Shown piece by piece: positions 21,786-33,328 of a DNA stretch of 64,000 nt. The DNA is taken from the NCBI GenBank assembly GCA_010015805.1, contig ML978134.1:434001-498000 (forward strand), read 5' to 3'. This DNA is from Rhizodiscina lignyota (Eukaryota; Ascomycota; Dothideomycetes; Aulographales; Rhizodiscinaceae). Under the pieces are notes generated by a model that had not been told where the DNA came from, searched no databases, and worked only from the letters and a program-made list of their open reading frames with translations. Each line of letters opens with the position of its first letter. The stretch's first letter is position 1. Both the position numbers and the translations under genes were made by a program.

Positions 21786-22910
21786 ATGGCGAATCCGCAG
21801 CAAAATCCACAGCCCCCTCTTCAAAACAACATTCAAGATGCCGAACTTACTATTCCTATCCAGGAAGCATTGCTCCAAAGTCTCTGGAACCCTGCGATAA
21901 ACATCGTCACTATGACTGAAGATCCACAGCCTTATTTGACATATTACACGTCGCAATGTCAACTGGCTCTTTATGATTCGGGGAGACACTGCTCGGCCAG
22001 ACAACATCAGGATATTACAGACGTAATCATTTTCATCAGACAGTCCTTTCACTTCGACGCGATTCTCCAAACACTTCGAAACAAGTATCAAAATCATGTC
22101 CCTCAAGTGCCAGAACCAGCCATGAGGCGAACAATCGAGCTGGCTGCGCGGATAGTTACAATGCACGAGATTGGAAAATGGCAGGGTACCGCGCCGAACC
22201 AAGATCGCCTTGTGTGGGATGCAGGCCCGCTTTCCAATTGTTTGATCGGTCATTATACTGCGCCGGCCCTGGATGGGAAGGTGAAACTTGGCGAGAAACT
22301 CTTCAATGCGGTGTCCCTTGAGAAGATAGCAGGCTTCGAGATTGTCTGGACCAACAACATTGCAGAGCATCTCCGCTTGAGAGATGATGGCACACTGACT
22401 GTCTTTCCACATGCAACTTTCCTAAAAGCGCAAATTGATTACCATCACGAGTGAGATAGCATGCTGGAGATCTGATTGTGCTTCAAGCTAACGGCCCAAA
22501 GACACCAGTTTCCCCCAGGCTTCATCAGAGAGACACTCAGCACTCTTGCTCTCCTCTTCCCGCAACACAACCGGGAGGTCGGGAGATGGATTTCCAAGCA
22601 GCGCAGAGAGCGCCAACGGCAAGGGGAGCATCTGGACGATCAGCTCCAGGCATGTGGAGTGTTGAGTCAAGACGAGCGCCAGCTGAAGAACTTCATACAT
22701 TGGCGAGATAGACTGCAAGACCTGAAACAGTCATTCGACGATGCAGAACCACAAACTCCAGGCCAATGGTGGAACGACCGTCGGAAACGAGTCCAGTGGT
22801 GGACTTTCTGGGTGGCAGCGATTGCTCTCTTATCCACCGTCTTTTTCAGTGCCGTTCAGAGTGTTGAGGGAGCCATTCAAGTGTACAAGGCATACCATCC
22901 ACACTCATGA
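21786..22910 (+). CDS. Fungal protein of unknown function with C-terminal membrane helix
   Basis: Exons 21786-22450 and 22502-22910 give 357 aa. The 51-nt intron (GTGAGA, GCTAAC branch, CCAAAG) joins DYHHE to HQFPPGFIRETL. The frequent fungal pattern of WTNNIAEHLRLRDD, a Phe/His/Ala segment and RETLSTLALLFPQ is present. The end is QWWNDRRKRVQWWTFWVA with a hydrophobic helix to about residue 347 and a short tail, so it is probably a tail-side membrane protein. I know this arrangement as a recurrent uncharacterised family of filamentous fungi and cannot give a function. It shares its promoter with the HET fusion, which also ends in membrane spans. Confidence 0.8.
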
Positions 22911-24050
22911 GCGTTGGTAAAGCAGAGACAGAATAAACTCCAGATCCAGAATTGGTGAGGTGGAGGCCGTGTGAGAAATAGGGTAGGTTGGAATGGGACT
23001 ACCGTAGAAATCGGCTCAACGAGTACTACGCTAGAGGCCGCCGTGGCGTAAACGACATAAGCACTCACTTAAATTTAGTTAGTATTTATAAAATAGCCAA
23101 ACCGGTAATAGCTTAGAAGGGGGTTGTGAAAGCAGCGAAATCGAAGATCCGAGCGGTGCCAAGCGTATCATTACTAGCCGAATTTGTAGGAATGCTGGCA
23201 GGACATAAGCTATGTATACAACTAAATCTCCTGAGTCAGAAACTATCACTTATACAGGCATATCGCCTTGACGAATTTTGCTATTTAACCATTTCAAACA
23301 CCAGAAAACGGGGCGAATTAGCACGGCTGCGGACGGATCGCTGCATGGCGTTCGTGTTGAATCGATCGATTCAATTCTTCAGCACCGAAACAACTTACAC
23401 TAAAAGCACCGTCTCGCGCATTTCCGTCCATGATAACAGCCTCCGCAGCAGCTAAATTTGGAGCTCTTAATTGGGAATTATTTCGCGCCGGCGTCGCGTA
23501 TTACCTACTCCATCTGACAGATTCTTAAAGGGGCAATTCGGCTCGGCCGAAGCCACGGGGAGCACTCTACCGAATGAGCATTGGAGGGTTCGTCTACGGG
23601 GTAATGGACTTTATCGGAGACAACTATCGTTAAGTCCATCGATTGTGAGACAGTCACATCAGTTCAATTGTCAGATAGAGTCAGATAGAGCACATGAGGT
23701 AATGAGCGACTCGGTCTTGTGATTGTCTAAGTATGCCGAAGCGATAACCAGATCTCCAAAAGCAAATTAATTAAAACAAAAAACATCGTGTTGTCAAACT
23801 GTATTTCAATTTTCCGTCCCCTGATTACCGTGAATGAGAAAGAAGCGAAGTACTGGCCACGAGTCAAATCCCGAAGGAGACGTCAGAACCGACCAGTACC
23901 AAAAGCAACAAGCCATCAAACTGAAGCAAAAAGAAACCATCGTCGTGAAAAACTTTTCAGCTGGTCAAGCCAGCCGTGAAGTGCCTCCCCTCACCCAAAA
24001 ACAGTCGAAACGAAGAAAGCGTGAGAACATCTTAAGTGATCAAAGCCGTT
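22911..24050. other. Intergenic region, 1.1 kb
   Basis: Between the membrane-protein stop and the cpcA stop. There is an 11-bp direct repeat (GTCAGATAGA..., about 23671-23692) and an AT-rich stretch near 23070. No gene is supported. Confidence 0.4.
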
Positions 24051-25295
24051 TCAGTTCTCAATGTGACCATACGAGAGGGCAATGTTCTTCCACTTATCCC
24101 TCTCCTCCTCCAGCTCCGCAATCTTAATCTCCAAGGTCTGTACGTGTTCGAGCTTGCGCTGACGAGAGTCACGAGCAGCAAGCGTGTTGCGAGCTCGCTT
24201 GTATGCCACCTTGTCGTGGGGGTCAAGTTCAATGCTTGGCAGAGGACCCTTGCGACGACGAGGCTTGGTAACAGAGACAGACGAGTGTCGTGCAGATGGA
24301 GGGGTTTCAGTCAAAGACTTCCGGTGCTGTGCAGCGGTGAGCGCCGGAGAAGCGCTGGAACTGTTGCTGGATGTTCGGATAGAGTGATCGCTGATGGTGC
24401 GCTGGATAGGATCAGGCACCACAGACGTCTCATTGGCAGAGTCTGGGAACAGCGAGAACCAGTTGTCATTGCTGGTGGTGTTGAAGTCGCCCTCAGTCAT
24501 GAAAGCTGGGGACGTCTGGTAGCTGTCCGTGCCAAACGGAGACGCGCCGATATCCGGGGAAGTCAAGTTGGTGAAGGCAGTGGAAGGAGGTGCAGAATCG
24601 TTCAACAGATCCTTCGGCGAGATGGTCTGAGTCGATGTCGAGGCCGGCGCGCCGTTGATAGCGGTGAAGTTTGCGTTGGCCGACATGTCGAAGTCAAAGC
24701 TCAGGGTGCTGAGGTCTCCCCCAGCACCCGAGGTGAAGTCGTCGAAGAGATCAATGTCTGCACGTCGGTGATTAGATGAGATGAAACAAGTATGAAGACG
24801 GTGAGGGACAGTACCAGCCATGTTGCTGCCTTGCTGCTGGTTGAACAATGGAACGGGTGGACGAGTATTTCCTGGTCGAGGAGCTTGCCGATGTATGCGT
24901 GTAGACAGATTGGCCGCCGCGATGGCGTGCTGCTGGCTCACGTTAAACGTAGGACGTTGAGGTGGCGCGCTCTGCCGACGAGGTTGCTGGAATGCCTCGT
25001 TCTGTCGGTCGAAGAGTACGAAGTCCCCTTGCGGGAAGTGCTGATTCACTGTATGCAAACGCTGATTCGAATGGGACGCCGAAGCGGACTGTGTTGGAGA
25101 GGGGAGCCATGTTGGTGGTTGAGAAGCCGTGGTGAACGACGTAAAGTCGAAAATGTTGGTTGAGGAACTGAAGGACCGCGATGCGATGCTTGAGTTCACA
25201 GGTCCTACGAGAGGAGGCTGTGAAGGGTGGGTTGGTTGAGTGGGGTGGTTATTAACTGAGTCACTGAAGGACTGAATTTTGCCTGCTAGAGACAA
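24051..25295 (-). CDS. cpcA: CpcA/Gcn4-type bZIP transcription factor, general amino acid control
   Basis: One 57-nt in-frame intron (24814-24758, GTACTG, CTAAT, GTGCAG) interrupts 24051-25295; removing it joins SNMA to DIDLFDDF and gives 395 aa. If it stays in, 19 extra residues appear with no homology. The activation region contains DIDLFDDFTSGAG and DNWFSLFPDSANE. The C-terminal bZIP is the basic KRARNTLAARDSRQRKLEHV followed by a short leucine zipper (LEIKIAELEEERDKWKNIAL), matching Gcn4/Cpc1, which activates amino-acid biosynthesis genes through TGACTCA sites. Nuclear. Two short uORFs and a TGAGTCA site lie in the leader, as expected for a gene controlled by translation and by itself. 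Confidence 0.95.
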   Translation of the reverse strand: MSLAGKIQSFSDSVNNHPTQPTHPSQPPLVGPVNSSIASRSFSSSTNIFDFTSFTTASQPPTWLPSPTQSASASHSNQRLHTVNQHFPQGDFVLFDRQNEAFQQPRRQSAPPQRPTFNVSQQHAIAAANLSTRIHRQAPRPGNTRPPVPLFNQQQGSNMAGTVPHRLHTCFISSNHRRADIDLFDDFTSGAGGDLSTLSFDFDMSANANFTAINGAPASTSTQTISPKDLLNDSAPPSTAFTNLTSPDIGASPFGTDSYQTSPAFMTEGDFNTTSNDNWFSLFPDSANETSVVPDPIQRTISDHSIRTSSNSSSASPALTAAQHRKSLTETPPSARHSSVSVTKPRRRKGPLPSIELDPHDKVAYKRARNTLAARDSRQRKLEHVQTLEIKIAELEEERDKWKNIALSYGHIEN

Positions 25296-25316
25296 AGGGT
25301 CGCTATGCGAAGAAGA

Positions 25317-25331
25317 TCAGAAGACAGCCAT
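25317..25331 (-). promoter_or_regulatory. uORF 2 of the cpcA leader (MAVF stop)
   Basis: ATG at 25331, TGA at 25319-25317, only 21 nt before the cpcA start. No other ATG lies between it and uORF 1. The short distance to the main start would make re-initiation poor under normal conditions, the standard logic of Gcn4/cpc-1 control. Confidence 0.55.
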
Positions 25332-25465
25332 GCCTGTGACTGTCCTGGATGTTGTGAGTTGTGGTTAGCGGAGTGGATGGAGGAAGAAAAGAAGAGAAGT
25401 CAGGCTGCGACGGTTGGTAGCCTGAGTATAAGTAGTAAGCGTGAGAAATTCGCTGCGCTGGAGTG

Positions 25466-25472
25466 TGAGTCA
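25466..25472. promoter_or_regulatory. Perfect Gcn4/CpcA site (TGAGTCA) in the cpcA 5-prime region
   Basis: The palindromic AP-1/CPRE core TGAGTCA lies about 170 nt before the cpcA start, consistent with the autoregulation known for this gene family. A second copy at 25257-25263 is inside the coding start. Confidence 0.5.
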
Positions 25473-25489
25473 CAGTCGAGGGAATGGCG

Positions 25490-25498
25490 CTAAAGCAT
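25490..25498 (-). promoter_or_regulatory. uORF 1 of the cpcA leader (ML stop)
   Basis: ATG CTT TAG, a two-codon frame 195 nt upstream of the cpcA start. No ATG exists from here up to about 25753. A very short first uORF is typical of fungal cpc-1/cpcA leaders. The transcription start is not known from sequence. Confidence 0.55.
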
Positions 25499-27855
25499 GC
25501 ACAGGCCACGACAGGACCCGCAGGCCTGATCGCGAGTACGAGTACTTTAAAAGCTTCGTCGCCCAACGCGCAACACCGCTTCCACGCGAGCCGCGTGCTA
25601 TCGTCGACTGCCTGCGTGCGCGCTCGCGCTTTTCCCGTCTGTTTGCGACGCTTCTTCGTTGCGCAACTCGACTTCGAAATCACCGTGGCTGCCTTGGGTG
25701 CGGCCTTACGGTGTCCTCTTGCGTGCTAGCGTCCACCCACAGCACCAATCCATGCCGTCCGCTGCTGCTCCGCCCTGAACCTGCGAGCGGCTTGCAGGCA
25801 CTGCCGTTTGATCATCTGAAGCCGCCTCTCCCTGCTGTGTGGAAGGGCGCACCGGCGCAGAGGCCGATACGAGGCCGCGCGACGGGAGAATTAGGACACC
25901 TCTCCCCACGACGTGAGCCATGCGGAGTTCGATAGTGTGCGGTGTGTCGGAATGCGCTCATCGTCCTTCATTTCTCGCTCTCTACCGCACAGCAACTTCG
26001 CTTCTGCTGCTGTTTCGGGCGAAGCAAGGCAGACTACCACACTTGGCAAATGCGGAAACCCACCGTTCCATTGCAGCGAGAGGCTGCCGTGTCCTGGCTG
26101 TGGCCAATAAGCACCCTGATTCCTCAACGCTTTGCTTTGTGAAGATGGCGAACTCACGATTATCTGATTTCCCCATCTCGACCTTTCTGATTATGTACGC
26201 ATGCATTTCTCCACCCTCTGCACTCTCTCCCCTTGGCACTCCGCTTTTCAGTTTCAAGCAGAAAGAATTCGAACAGGTCACTCGCATTGCACTCTGCGAG
26301 TGCGAAGAAGCCATCTTCGATCTGAGATCCAATGGCCGCTTACGTATCTAATCTCCTCCCCCTCATAAAATGCCTCACATCGCGTCTGCGATATCGCCGG
26401 TAACCTCCGGCTCGGAGTTCAGATATTCGCAGATCGCCAACTCTAACCTTTGTAGGCGCGTCCTGTTCGCTCACTTAATCTCTGAACCTTGTCGCAGCTA
26501 GGTCAAATGTCGGGCACACATCTCTTCGTCACGACGACGCGTGGTCTTGTGATCGTGAAGAGTCCTGCGTGTGCTTCCGACGCGTTCGGCAGCTCCGCGA
26601 GCCTGTGACGCGCTGCAGAAAGTTAAATCAAGTTATCGACTGCATTCCAGCCGTTATGCAATCGTCGTGCATGCTGCGGGTTTTGGCATGTCGTTAAGCT
26701 CGCCTATAGCGATGGCAGCTTATTGGAACGCGCGCTATTTCGAGCTGGACAGAATACGAAATACGCCGTAGTCCATGTCACCGGTCAGCCCGGAAAAGAA
26801 GAAACGATGCCGCCCCTGGCCGCAATAATGCGTTGCAAGGCGCCAGGGCGTGCATCTGTCGAACGAAGGCATTCTGCTAGAGAGAATCGAGCAACTACAT
26901 GCCATGCTTAGAAATACGCAGTGGTACAAAGTCAAGGTATCTTTTACCAACCACAGTCGTCCTGCCAAGTGGGAGATCACATCTCATTCGCATGCCGATC
27001 TCCACACTGTGGGATAACCGAGACGGGAACTCTGCCAAGATTTCGACACGTGAGAAAAACATCGGCCCGAGACCTGTGAACCTTGAATGGCTCCGAATCG
27101 GGCCGTTCCATCAAACTCAACATGCCGCGTGCAAGAGTCCAATCCGTGGATGGCCTAAATTTCGCTGCATATTTTCACAATGTCGAAGGAATGTTTCTTC
27201 GGCTTAAATTGGCTCCCAGTTTGCAATGGGAAGAGCTATCGTCATTGCACCTTTATCAGTGAAGAACTTCCAATTACCAGCGACAGGACCCCCAGTTGGC
27301 TTTCTGATACTACAACAGATTTTATCAATTCTTTCATCTTCTAGTATGGAATGTCTAAACTGACACGTGGTCAGATGATCTAAAAGCTGCTAAATTTCTG
27401 TTTTCACTGCACCTAACTGGACCGCGATGAGCACTTCATCGAAGCTGTTGTCATTGTATGGCTGTTTCGCTTTTCAAGCTAGATTTAATACAGCCATTGG
27501 AAGGGCACTATAACCTCCTCGATTTAAGTGGAGAACGGTTTGAAATGATGTATTGGGAAGAGTCAAATACATATGGGTAAGGGAGAAGAAACCGCTTAGT
27601 TGGCAAGGAAAGGGATCTCCGTAATATGAGTAAAGATACAAGATAGCAAGACACAACTCTATGGCATGACTGCTTCATGTAGCTTCAATTGCTTTCCAAT
27701 GCGTCCCGAAATTTCAATCCAAGTTTGCGGACTATGTAAATGCCAAGCTTGTGCACATGATATCAGAGCACGGACCAATTGGAGCTCTTGATCTTCAATG
27801 ATGATGCGCGATCAATTTTGCCGCCTCACAAATACAATTTTACATCACCGCAGTC
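25499..27855. other. Long intergenic region, cpcA promoter / prefoldin 5
   Basis: 2.3 kb between divergent genes; the first few hundred bases are probably cpcA leader and promoter. A TTTAAA element is near 25545. Many open frames occur on both strands but none shows a domain, a plausible intron chain or repeats. I see nothing further. Confidence 0.4.
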
Positions 27856-28426
27856 ATGTCATCACAGTCGCCAGAAGGTGGACAACAAGGCGGTAAGTTG
27901 CTTAGTTCGCGTCTATCCAGAATCAGACGATTCCGCGCCTCTGAAACTCACTGACGCTGGACTAGTAAAGCTTTCCTCTCTCTCTGTCGAGCAGCTCTCG
28001 CAGGTCAAGAAATCGCTCGACGACGAAATACAGCACTTGACGCAATCTTTCCAATCGCTTCGCCTCGCCCAATCCAAATTCCGCGACTGCCTGAAATCCC
28101 TATCCGCAGGCCTCTCCCCAAAGCTGGCTGATCGCTCTATCCTAGTGCCCCTCACGAGCTCCTTGTACGTACCGGGCAATCTCGCGGATACGGAGAGGGT
28201 GATTGTCGATGTCGGCACAGGATTCTACGTTGAGAAGAGCATAAAGGACGCGGAGAAGTTCTACGACCGGAAGGTGCAGGATCTGGACGCGAAGCTGATT
28301 GATCTGGAGAAGGTTATTCAGAGTAAAGGCCAGAGTTTGGCGGTCGTAGAGGATGAGATTAGGCGGAAGGTGGTCTCGCAGAATGCTGGAGAGGGTAGTG
28401 CTGCTGCTGCCAGTGCAGGGACATGA
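27856..28426 (+). CDS. Prefoldin subunit 5
   Basis: Exon 27856-27892 (MSSQSPEGGQQG plus one base) splices over a 73-nt intron (GTAAGT to GGACTAG) to 27966-28426, giving 165 aa. The alpha-type prefoldin pattern is clear: an N-terminal helix (SVEQLSQVKKSLDDEIQHLT), the beta hairpin segment ILVPLTSSLYVPGNL ... VIVDVGTGFYVEKS, and a C-terminal coiled helix. Prefoldin is a cytosolic hexamer that hands nascent tubulin and actin to the CCT chaperonin. The Ala/Gly-rich end is usual for fungal forms. Confidence 0.93.
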
Positions 28427-28799
28427 TGAAGCGGAGACTTGATGCGATTGGGGTTTCCTCCAGCAAGCTCCAGCGCTACCGGAACGGGCACGTGGTTTGC
28501 TTGCAGAAGCTTTCGAGCAGAAGTCGCCGGGAATGTTGCTCAGCTCATCCCTAATAGGTCACCACTAGCGACTCTGTGTCAAAGTTCGCTACACCATGTC
28601 GCTGCGGAGAGTATTGTGCGAGCAAGCCGGGATGTTTTCGGGCTTGGTCACGGAGACATTTCACACCAGTTTCGCAGGAGTTGCCGAGAATGGTAGAAGT
28701 ATGCGCGCGAGCTGAAGGAAGTGGAGAAGCCAAAGCAGAGCCAACCCTCGTGTATTAAAAACCATTCGCGGTCCGGCGACTACTATGTCCGAATACCAG
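28427..28799. other. Convergent intergenic gap
   Basis: 373 bp of presumed 3-prime untranslated sequence from prefoldin 5 and the C6 regulator; nothing else seen. Confidence 0.4.
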
Positions 28800-30171
28800 C
28801 TACCAGGGTATATTATCTATGATCGCCCTCACAGCGACCGCCTGCCTCACGCAGTTCCAGTCTCCTTCTTTCCTTGCCTCATGCATCAAGTGCTTGCCGA
28901 AGATATGATCTTGCAAGCGCATCTTGTCGGGATCAGCGTGCCACATGAGCTGCCTCTGCTCCAGCCGTGACACGGTACCCACGAGACCTGTGGAACCGGT
29001 ACCGTCGTCGTTGCTCACACCATACACCTCCCGTTTAACGACTTTCTTCGCCAGGTCTCGCCATTCTTGCGCATCGAGTTCGATGTCGAACCTCGCAGGG
29101 CAGTCGGGCTTGGCTGTGTGTAGGTGCTGGTTCTCTGGATTGCCGTCACCCAAGTGGAATCGTTTTGTGCCACCGACCTCCTGAACGCGTCGTGCTTCTG
29201 CGTCAATCTCGTCGACTACCAGACGGAACCGCTGCGCAATGTTGAACAACAATGTTGTCACAAGGCTTACGTTGACCATGGCAGAGCTGGCATCTCTAGG
29301 GCAATGCGGACAGTCGATAACGCTGTCTGTAGTCCCGAGCGCCTCTTTGAGAGGACGCAACGCGAATGGAAATTGGAAATTGGACAGTGATTGTAAGTTC
29401 GATAGCGTGAGATACATGCTTGAGAGGCATGCACATGAGAAGTTTGTGAGCTCAGACTGGCCCGGTATCGAGTGGTCTTCTGAGTCTGGAGGTGTGAGGC
29501 TGTTCATGGCTCCTGACGATCCATGCGAAAGAGCTGGAGTATTTGGGAAGAGTTGACTGTGCTGCTTAGCATAAAGCAAGGGCATGTCACGATTCGGCAC
29601 TACAGTACTTACGCAAGCTGAGGATCTAAGGGAATGTTCGCCATATTGTCCATGGTGTCATCTATAGGCCCAGAGTCGTATCCACCGTGGACCGGAATGG
29701 CCATGTCGTATGGACCGGGTGGCGAATGCGAGTGCGGGATGTCAAAATGGTCCATTGCTGCCATATTCATGCTGAAATCCGTTTCGCCCATTCCAGGAGC
29801 CAGATGGATGAGAGGGTCCATGGCTACATCTTTGAACGTGAAGGCAGGACTGGGACTTCGAGGCTGCGGTTCCGGTTGCGCTTGTGGTTGTGGTTGAGGC
29901 TCATCGTCTCGACGCCGTTTTCTCGGCCTTCCCATCTGCTTCTGTGGCGAGTAAACACATTTTATTCCTTCTCTTTCGCATCGGGAGCATTTTGGCTGTT
30001 CTCCTGAGCATTTGAGCTTCCTCGTGCCTGTAGATTATGTCAGTGATGTGTAAGGAGCTAGCCGGTGCGCGCGCCTTGAATCAGGCAGCACATCAACAAA
30101 GCAAGAAACGTACGGCACTCGTCACACGCGGCATGTCGCTTCTCTGTTGAGCTTTTTCTTCCGTCCGCCAT
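28800..30171 (-). CDS. Zn2Cys6 transcription factor with AflR-like C-terminal domain
   Basis: Exons 30171-30114, 30027-29613 and 29556-28800 give 409 aa. Splicing the first two exons rebuilds the binuclear zinc cluster CDECRTRKLKCSGEQPKCSR then CEREGIKC, with all six Cys; an AT-hook-like GRPRKRRR follows. The middle is Pro/Gln-rich (PQPQPQAQPEPQP). The C-terminal half, with FSCACLSSMYLTLSNLQ and IDCPHCPRDASSAM and a helix containing NIAQRFRLVVDEIDAEA, resembles the AflR/aflatoxin-regulator domain, which controls secondary-metabolite clusters. No biosynthetic cluster is visible nearby, so its targets are unknown. Introns are 86 and 56 nt; the last acceptor (CACAG) was picked by phase. Nuclear. 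Confidence 0.88.
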
Positions 30172-31087
30172 GGTGGCTTGATGTTAAACTCAAAATTGAA
30201 CTTGCGGAGTTCGCAATACGACAGGGCGGAAGTATATGGCTTTGATCCTTTTGAGATTGATGTCCGATGGCGGGGAGTGGTTCCAGCTGGACATGCCCTT
30301 CCAATTCCGTCCGTACGTTCCAAAAGCTCGTTAGTCAAGCTTGAGGGCCTTACATAAGCCGAAACGCTTGGCAGTCACGAACGGGTTTTCGGGTGAAATC
30401 ATCAATCCGACCGTCGGTATCGTATAAACAAAACCACCAACTACTCTGCCCCCGGGGCGGATGTGAAAAAGTGCAATTTTTAACTCCGCCGTGTAAAGAG
30501 GACGTTGAGATTCACCTACTTTTGGATACCGCGTCTCAGGCATTTGTAATGTGCCGGTGGAGCCTAACTATACTGAGGATGAGTCTAGCCGCTTTGGGAG
30601 AGGTATTGGTGATGGAAGCATGGCAGTGTGTTGGTCCTCATGCCAGATGCCCACATTGTCCAGATCATCTCCAGTATGGAAGCGCCGGACCCACAGCTCA
30701 CCAGAGATGTTTCCATAGCCTCATGCTTGCGCTGAACGAGTCAAGCGAGATATCCGTGATAGGTCCGGTGTTGGTAGTTGTGTGTTACACCGATTAGTGC
30801 GTCCAACCGTCCCGCACATCCCGGAGTGCGGTTTCGAAGGATAGTAGCGGGCTCGGCTAGAGTGGTACTCTAAGTTTGAACGAGATTCCGTGCAATGGCC
30901 GCGCAGCATTTAGCGCGGCATGCTTGGTTAGGGCTTGGAGTCAATTGGAGGTGTTGCTTGCGAGTGCGAAATACGTGACGTTGTCAGTCGGCAGAACCCC
31001 TTCCCGAAAACGCCGGGATATCGTCGCCGACCTCCAAAAATTTCTCTGCAGTGCTGCACTCAAATTCCGCGATTGGCTTGGTCGAAA
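30172..31087. other. Divergent intergenic region, C6 factor / ERB1
   Basis: 916 bp with both promoters. The ERB1 frame is open upstream to 30935 but this part starts without homology to Erb1 and is treated as leader. Confidence 0.4.
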
Positions 31088-33328
31088 ATGGCACCCACAG
31101 CCCTTGGACAGAAGAGAAAGGCGGTCACTCGAGACGTGACAGAAGAAGATGCAACTGCGCCAGGGGATGTATTCCGAGGGGACCAATTAGACCAAATTCT
31201 GTCTCAAAGCGAGGATGAGGATGACCAAGAGTCCGTCTTTTCGGACGAAGAGGATGAAGAGGAGGAGTCCAAAAATGAAGCTGATGAGGAATCAGAAATT
31301 ACCGATGAATACGGCGACGAAGACACGAGTGATCTGAAACCAAACTACACAGTTGTTCAGGACGCAAATGGCAATCCACGATATATCTACAAGGAGATTG
31401 ATCCTGCCTACGACTCTGAAGATTCCGATGCCGCCGAAGGCAACAACACCATTGGGAACATACCTCTTTCCTTCTACGATTCCTACCCTCATATCGGCTA
31501 TGACATCAATGGCAAAAAGGTCATGCGGCCCGCGAAGGGCGAGGCATTGGATGCGTTGCTGGACAGCATCGAGATACCGAAAGGATGGACGGGTCTCACG
31601 GACCCGGCGACTGGAAAGCCATTGGAGCTTAGCGAGGAGGAGCTGGACGTGCTGAAAAAGATCACGCGGAATGAGGTTCCAGAGGATGGCTATGACCCAT
31701 ATCCAGACATGGTGGAATACTTCTCCAGCAAGACTGAGATCATGCCTCTCAGTGCTGCACCTGAGCCGAAGAGGAGATTTGTTCCATCAAAACATGAAGC
31801 GAAGCGTGTGATGAAGATTGTCAAAGCCATCCGCGAAGGGAGAATACAGCCCTACAGACCTCCTCCTGAAGAAGACGAGGGCGATACTGTCATCAAGCAC
31901 TACGATATTTGGGCGAACGAAGAACCTCGAGCAGATCATGTCATGCACATTCCTGCGCCTAAATTGCCGCCTCCAGGGTATGACGAGAGTTACCATCCGC
32001 CTCCAGAGTATCTGCCAAGCAAGGAAGAGAAGGCAACTTGGGAGAAGGAGGACGAAGAGGACCGAGAGAAAGAGTTCCTTCCAACTGATCACGATGCGTT
32101 GCGCAAAGTTCCTGGATATGAAAAATTTGTCAAAGAGCGGTTCGAGCGATGTTTAGATTTGTATCTTGCACCTCGTGTGCGACGAAGCAAGTTGGATATC
32201 GATCCAGAGTCACTTTTGCCAAAACTGCCAGATCCAGATGAGCTACGACCGTTCCCAACCACTTGTGCAACAATCTTCCGAGGACACGAAGGCCGCGTGC
32301 GCAGTCTCTCTATTGATCCTACGGGCAAGTGGCTAGCTAGCGGGGGTGACGATGGCACAGTGCGTATTTGGGAATTGCTCTCTGGCAAGCAAATTTGGAG
32401 CGTAAAAGTTGCATCTGATGAACCTGCCAATGTTGTGAGATGGCGTCCGAATGCGGAAGCCTACATTCTTGCTGCTGCTGCGGGCGAAGACATCTACTTC
32501 ATCTCTCCAATTTCAATACTTTCCCCCGAGGAGGAAGAGAAGAGTCGAGCTATCCTAGATGTTGGATGGGGCTACGCCGCCTCAAGTGAGACCAACGGCC
32601 AATCGAAGAAGGAGACTCCTGCTAAATGGGCACGTCCTGGTGCTCGACTTGAAGATCAGGGCGCGCTTGTTCGAGTCACGGTCCGCTCAACCATCAAAGT
32701 CATCACATGGCACCGACGAGGAGACTATTTGTCTACCGTCTCCCCGCAAGGCCAGAGCAGCGCGGTTGCAATTCACACACTATCCAAGCACCTTACTCAA
32801 CTTCCATTCCGGCGACTGAAAGGTCTGGCGCAATCTGCTCAGTTCCATCCTTCCAAGCCTGTGTTCTTTGTCGCTACACAGCGTGCAATCCGCAGCTACG
32901 ATTTGCAGAAGCAACAGCTGGTCAAGATCCTCCAACCAGGTGCACGATGGATCTCGTCATTTGACGTGCACGCCGGCGGCGATAACATCATCGTTGGTTC
33001 CTACGATAGACGTCTTCTCTGGCATGACTTGGACCTTTCTACACGACCCTACAAGACACTGCGATATCACAAGAAGGCTATTCGCCAGGTCCAGTTTCAC
33101 CATGGTGGACTCCCGCTCTTTGCAGATGCGAGCGACGACGGAAGTGTTCAGATTTTCCATGGCAAGGTTGTGGGAGATCTGATGGAGAACGCAACGATTG
33201 TACCTCTCAAAGTACTCAAGGGACATACGGTAAAGAGCGAGCTGGGCGTTCTGGACATTGACTGGCACCCGCGGCAACCATGGCTAGTCAGCGCTGGTGC
33301 TGATGGGACTTGTAGACTGTGGAACTGA
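31088..33328 (+). CDS. ERB1: Ribosome biogenesis protein Erb1 (BOP1)
   Basis: An uninterrupted frame; the start is taken at ATG 31088 ([13 protein letters not shown]), giving 746 aa, since the 51 residues upstream are not family-like. An acidic N-terminus ([18 protein letters not shown]) is followed by the BOP1NT region, with [34 protein letters not shown] and the Arg/Lys-rich linker. From about residue 395 there are WD40 repeats ([44 protein letters not shown] as the last). Erb1 forms the PeBoW/Nop7 complex with Nop7 and Ytm1 and is needed for 27S pre-rRNA processing to 5.8S and 25S rRNA in the nucleolus. Lack of introns is ordinary for it. Confidence 0.96.
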   Translation: MAPTALGQKRKAVTRDVTEEDATAPGDVFRGDQLDQILSQSEDEDDQESVFSDEEDEEEESKNEADEESEITDEYGDEDTSDLKPNYTVVQDANGNPRYIYKEIDPAYDSEDSDAAEGNNTIGNIPLSFYDSYPHIGYDINGKKVMRPAKGEALDALLDSIEIPKGWTGLTDPATGKPLELSEEELDVLKKITRNEVPEDGYDPYPDMVEYFSSKTEIMPLSAAPEPKRRFVPSKHEAKRVMKIVKAIREGRIQPYRPPPEEDEGDTVIKHYDIWANEEPRADHVMHIPAPKLPPPGYDESYHPPPEYLPSKEEKATWEKEDEEDREKEFLPTDHDALRKVPGYEKFVKERFERCLDLYLAPRVRRSKLDIDPESLLPKLPDPDELRPFPTTCATIFRGHEGRVRSLSIDPTGKWLASGGDDGTVRIWELLSGKQIWSVKVASDEPANVVRWRPNAEAYILAAAAGEDIYFISPISILSPEEEEKSRAILDVGWGYAASSETNGQSKKETPAKWARPGARLEDQGALVRVTVRSTIKVITWHRRGDYLSTVSPQGQSSAVAIHTLSKHLTQLPFRRLKGLAQSAQFHPSKPVFFVATQRAIRSYDLQKQQLVKILQPGARWISSFDVHAGGDNIIVGSYDRRLLWHDLDLSTRPYKTLRYHKKAIRQVQFHHGGLPLFADASDDGSVQIFHGKVVGDLMENATIVPLKVLKGHTVKSELGVLDIDWHPRQPWLVSAGADGTCRLWN

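Noticed and set aside
21627-22412. 261-codon minus-strand frame opposite the 357-aa membrane-protein gene
   Set aside because: The plus strand has a spliced family-like protein with a membrane helix; the antisense frame is its shadow in most of its length.
24758-24814. 19 extra residues in CpcA (in-frame read-through)
   Set aside because: The stretch has GT-AG ends, a branch-like CTAAT and no homology; removing it gives the continuous MADIDLFDDF segment.
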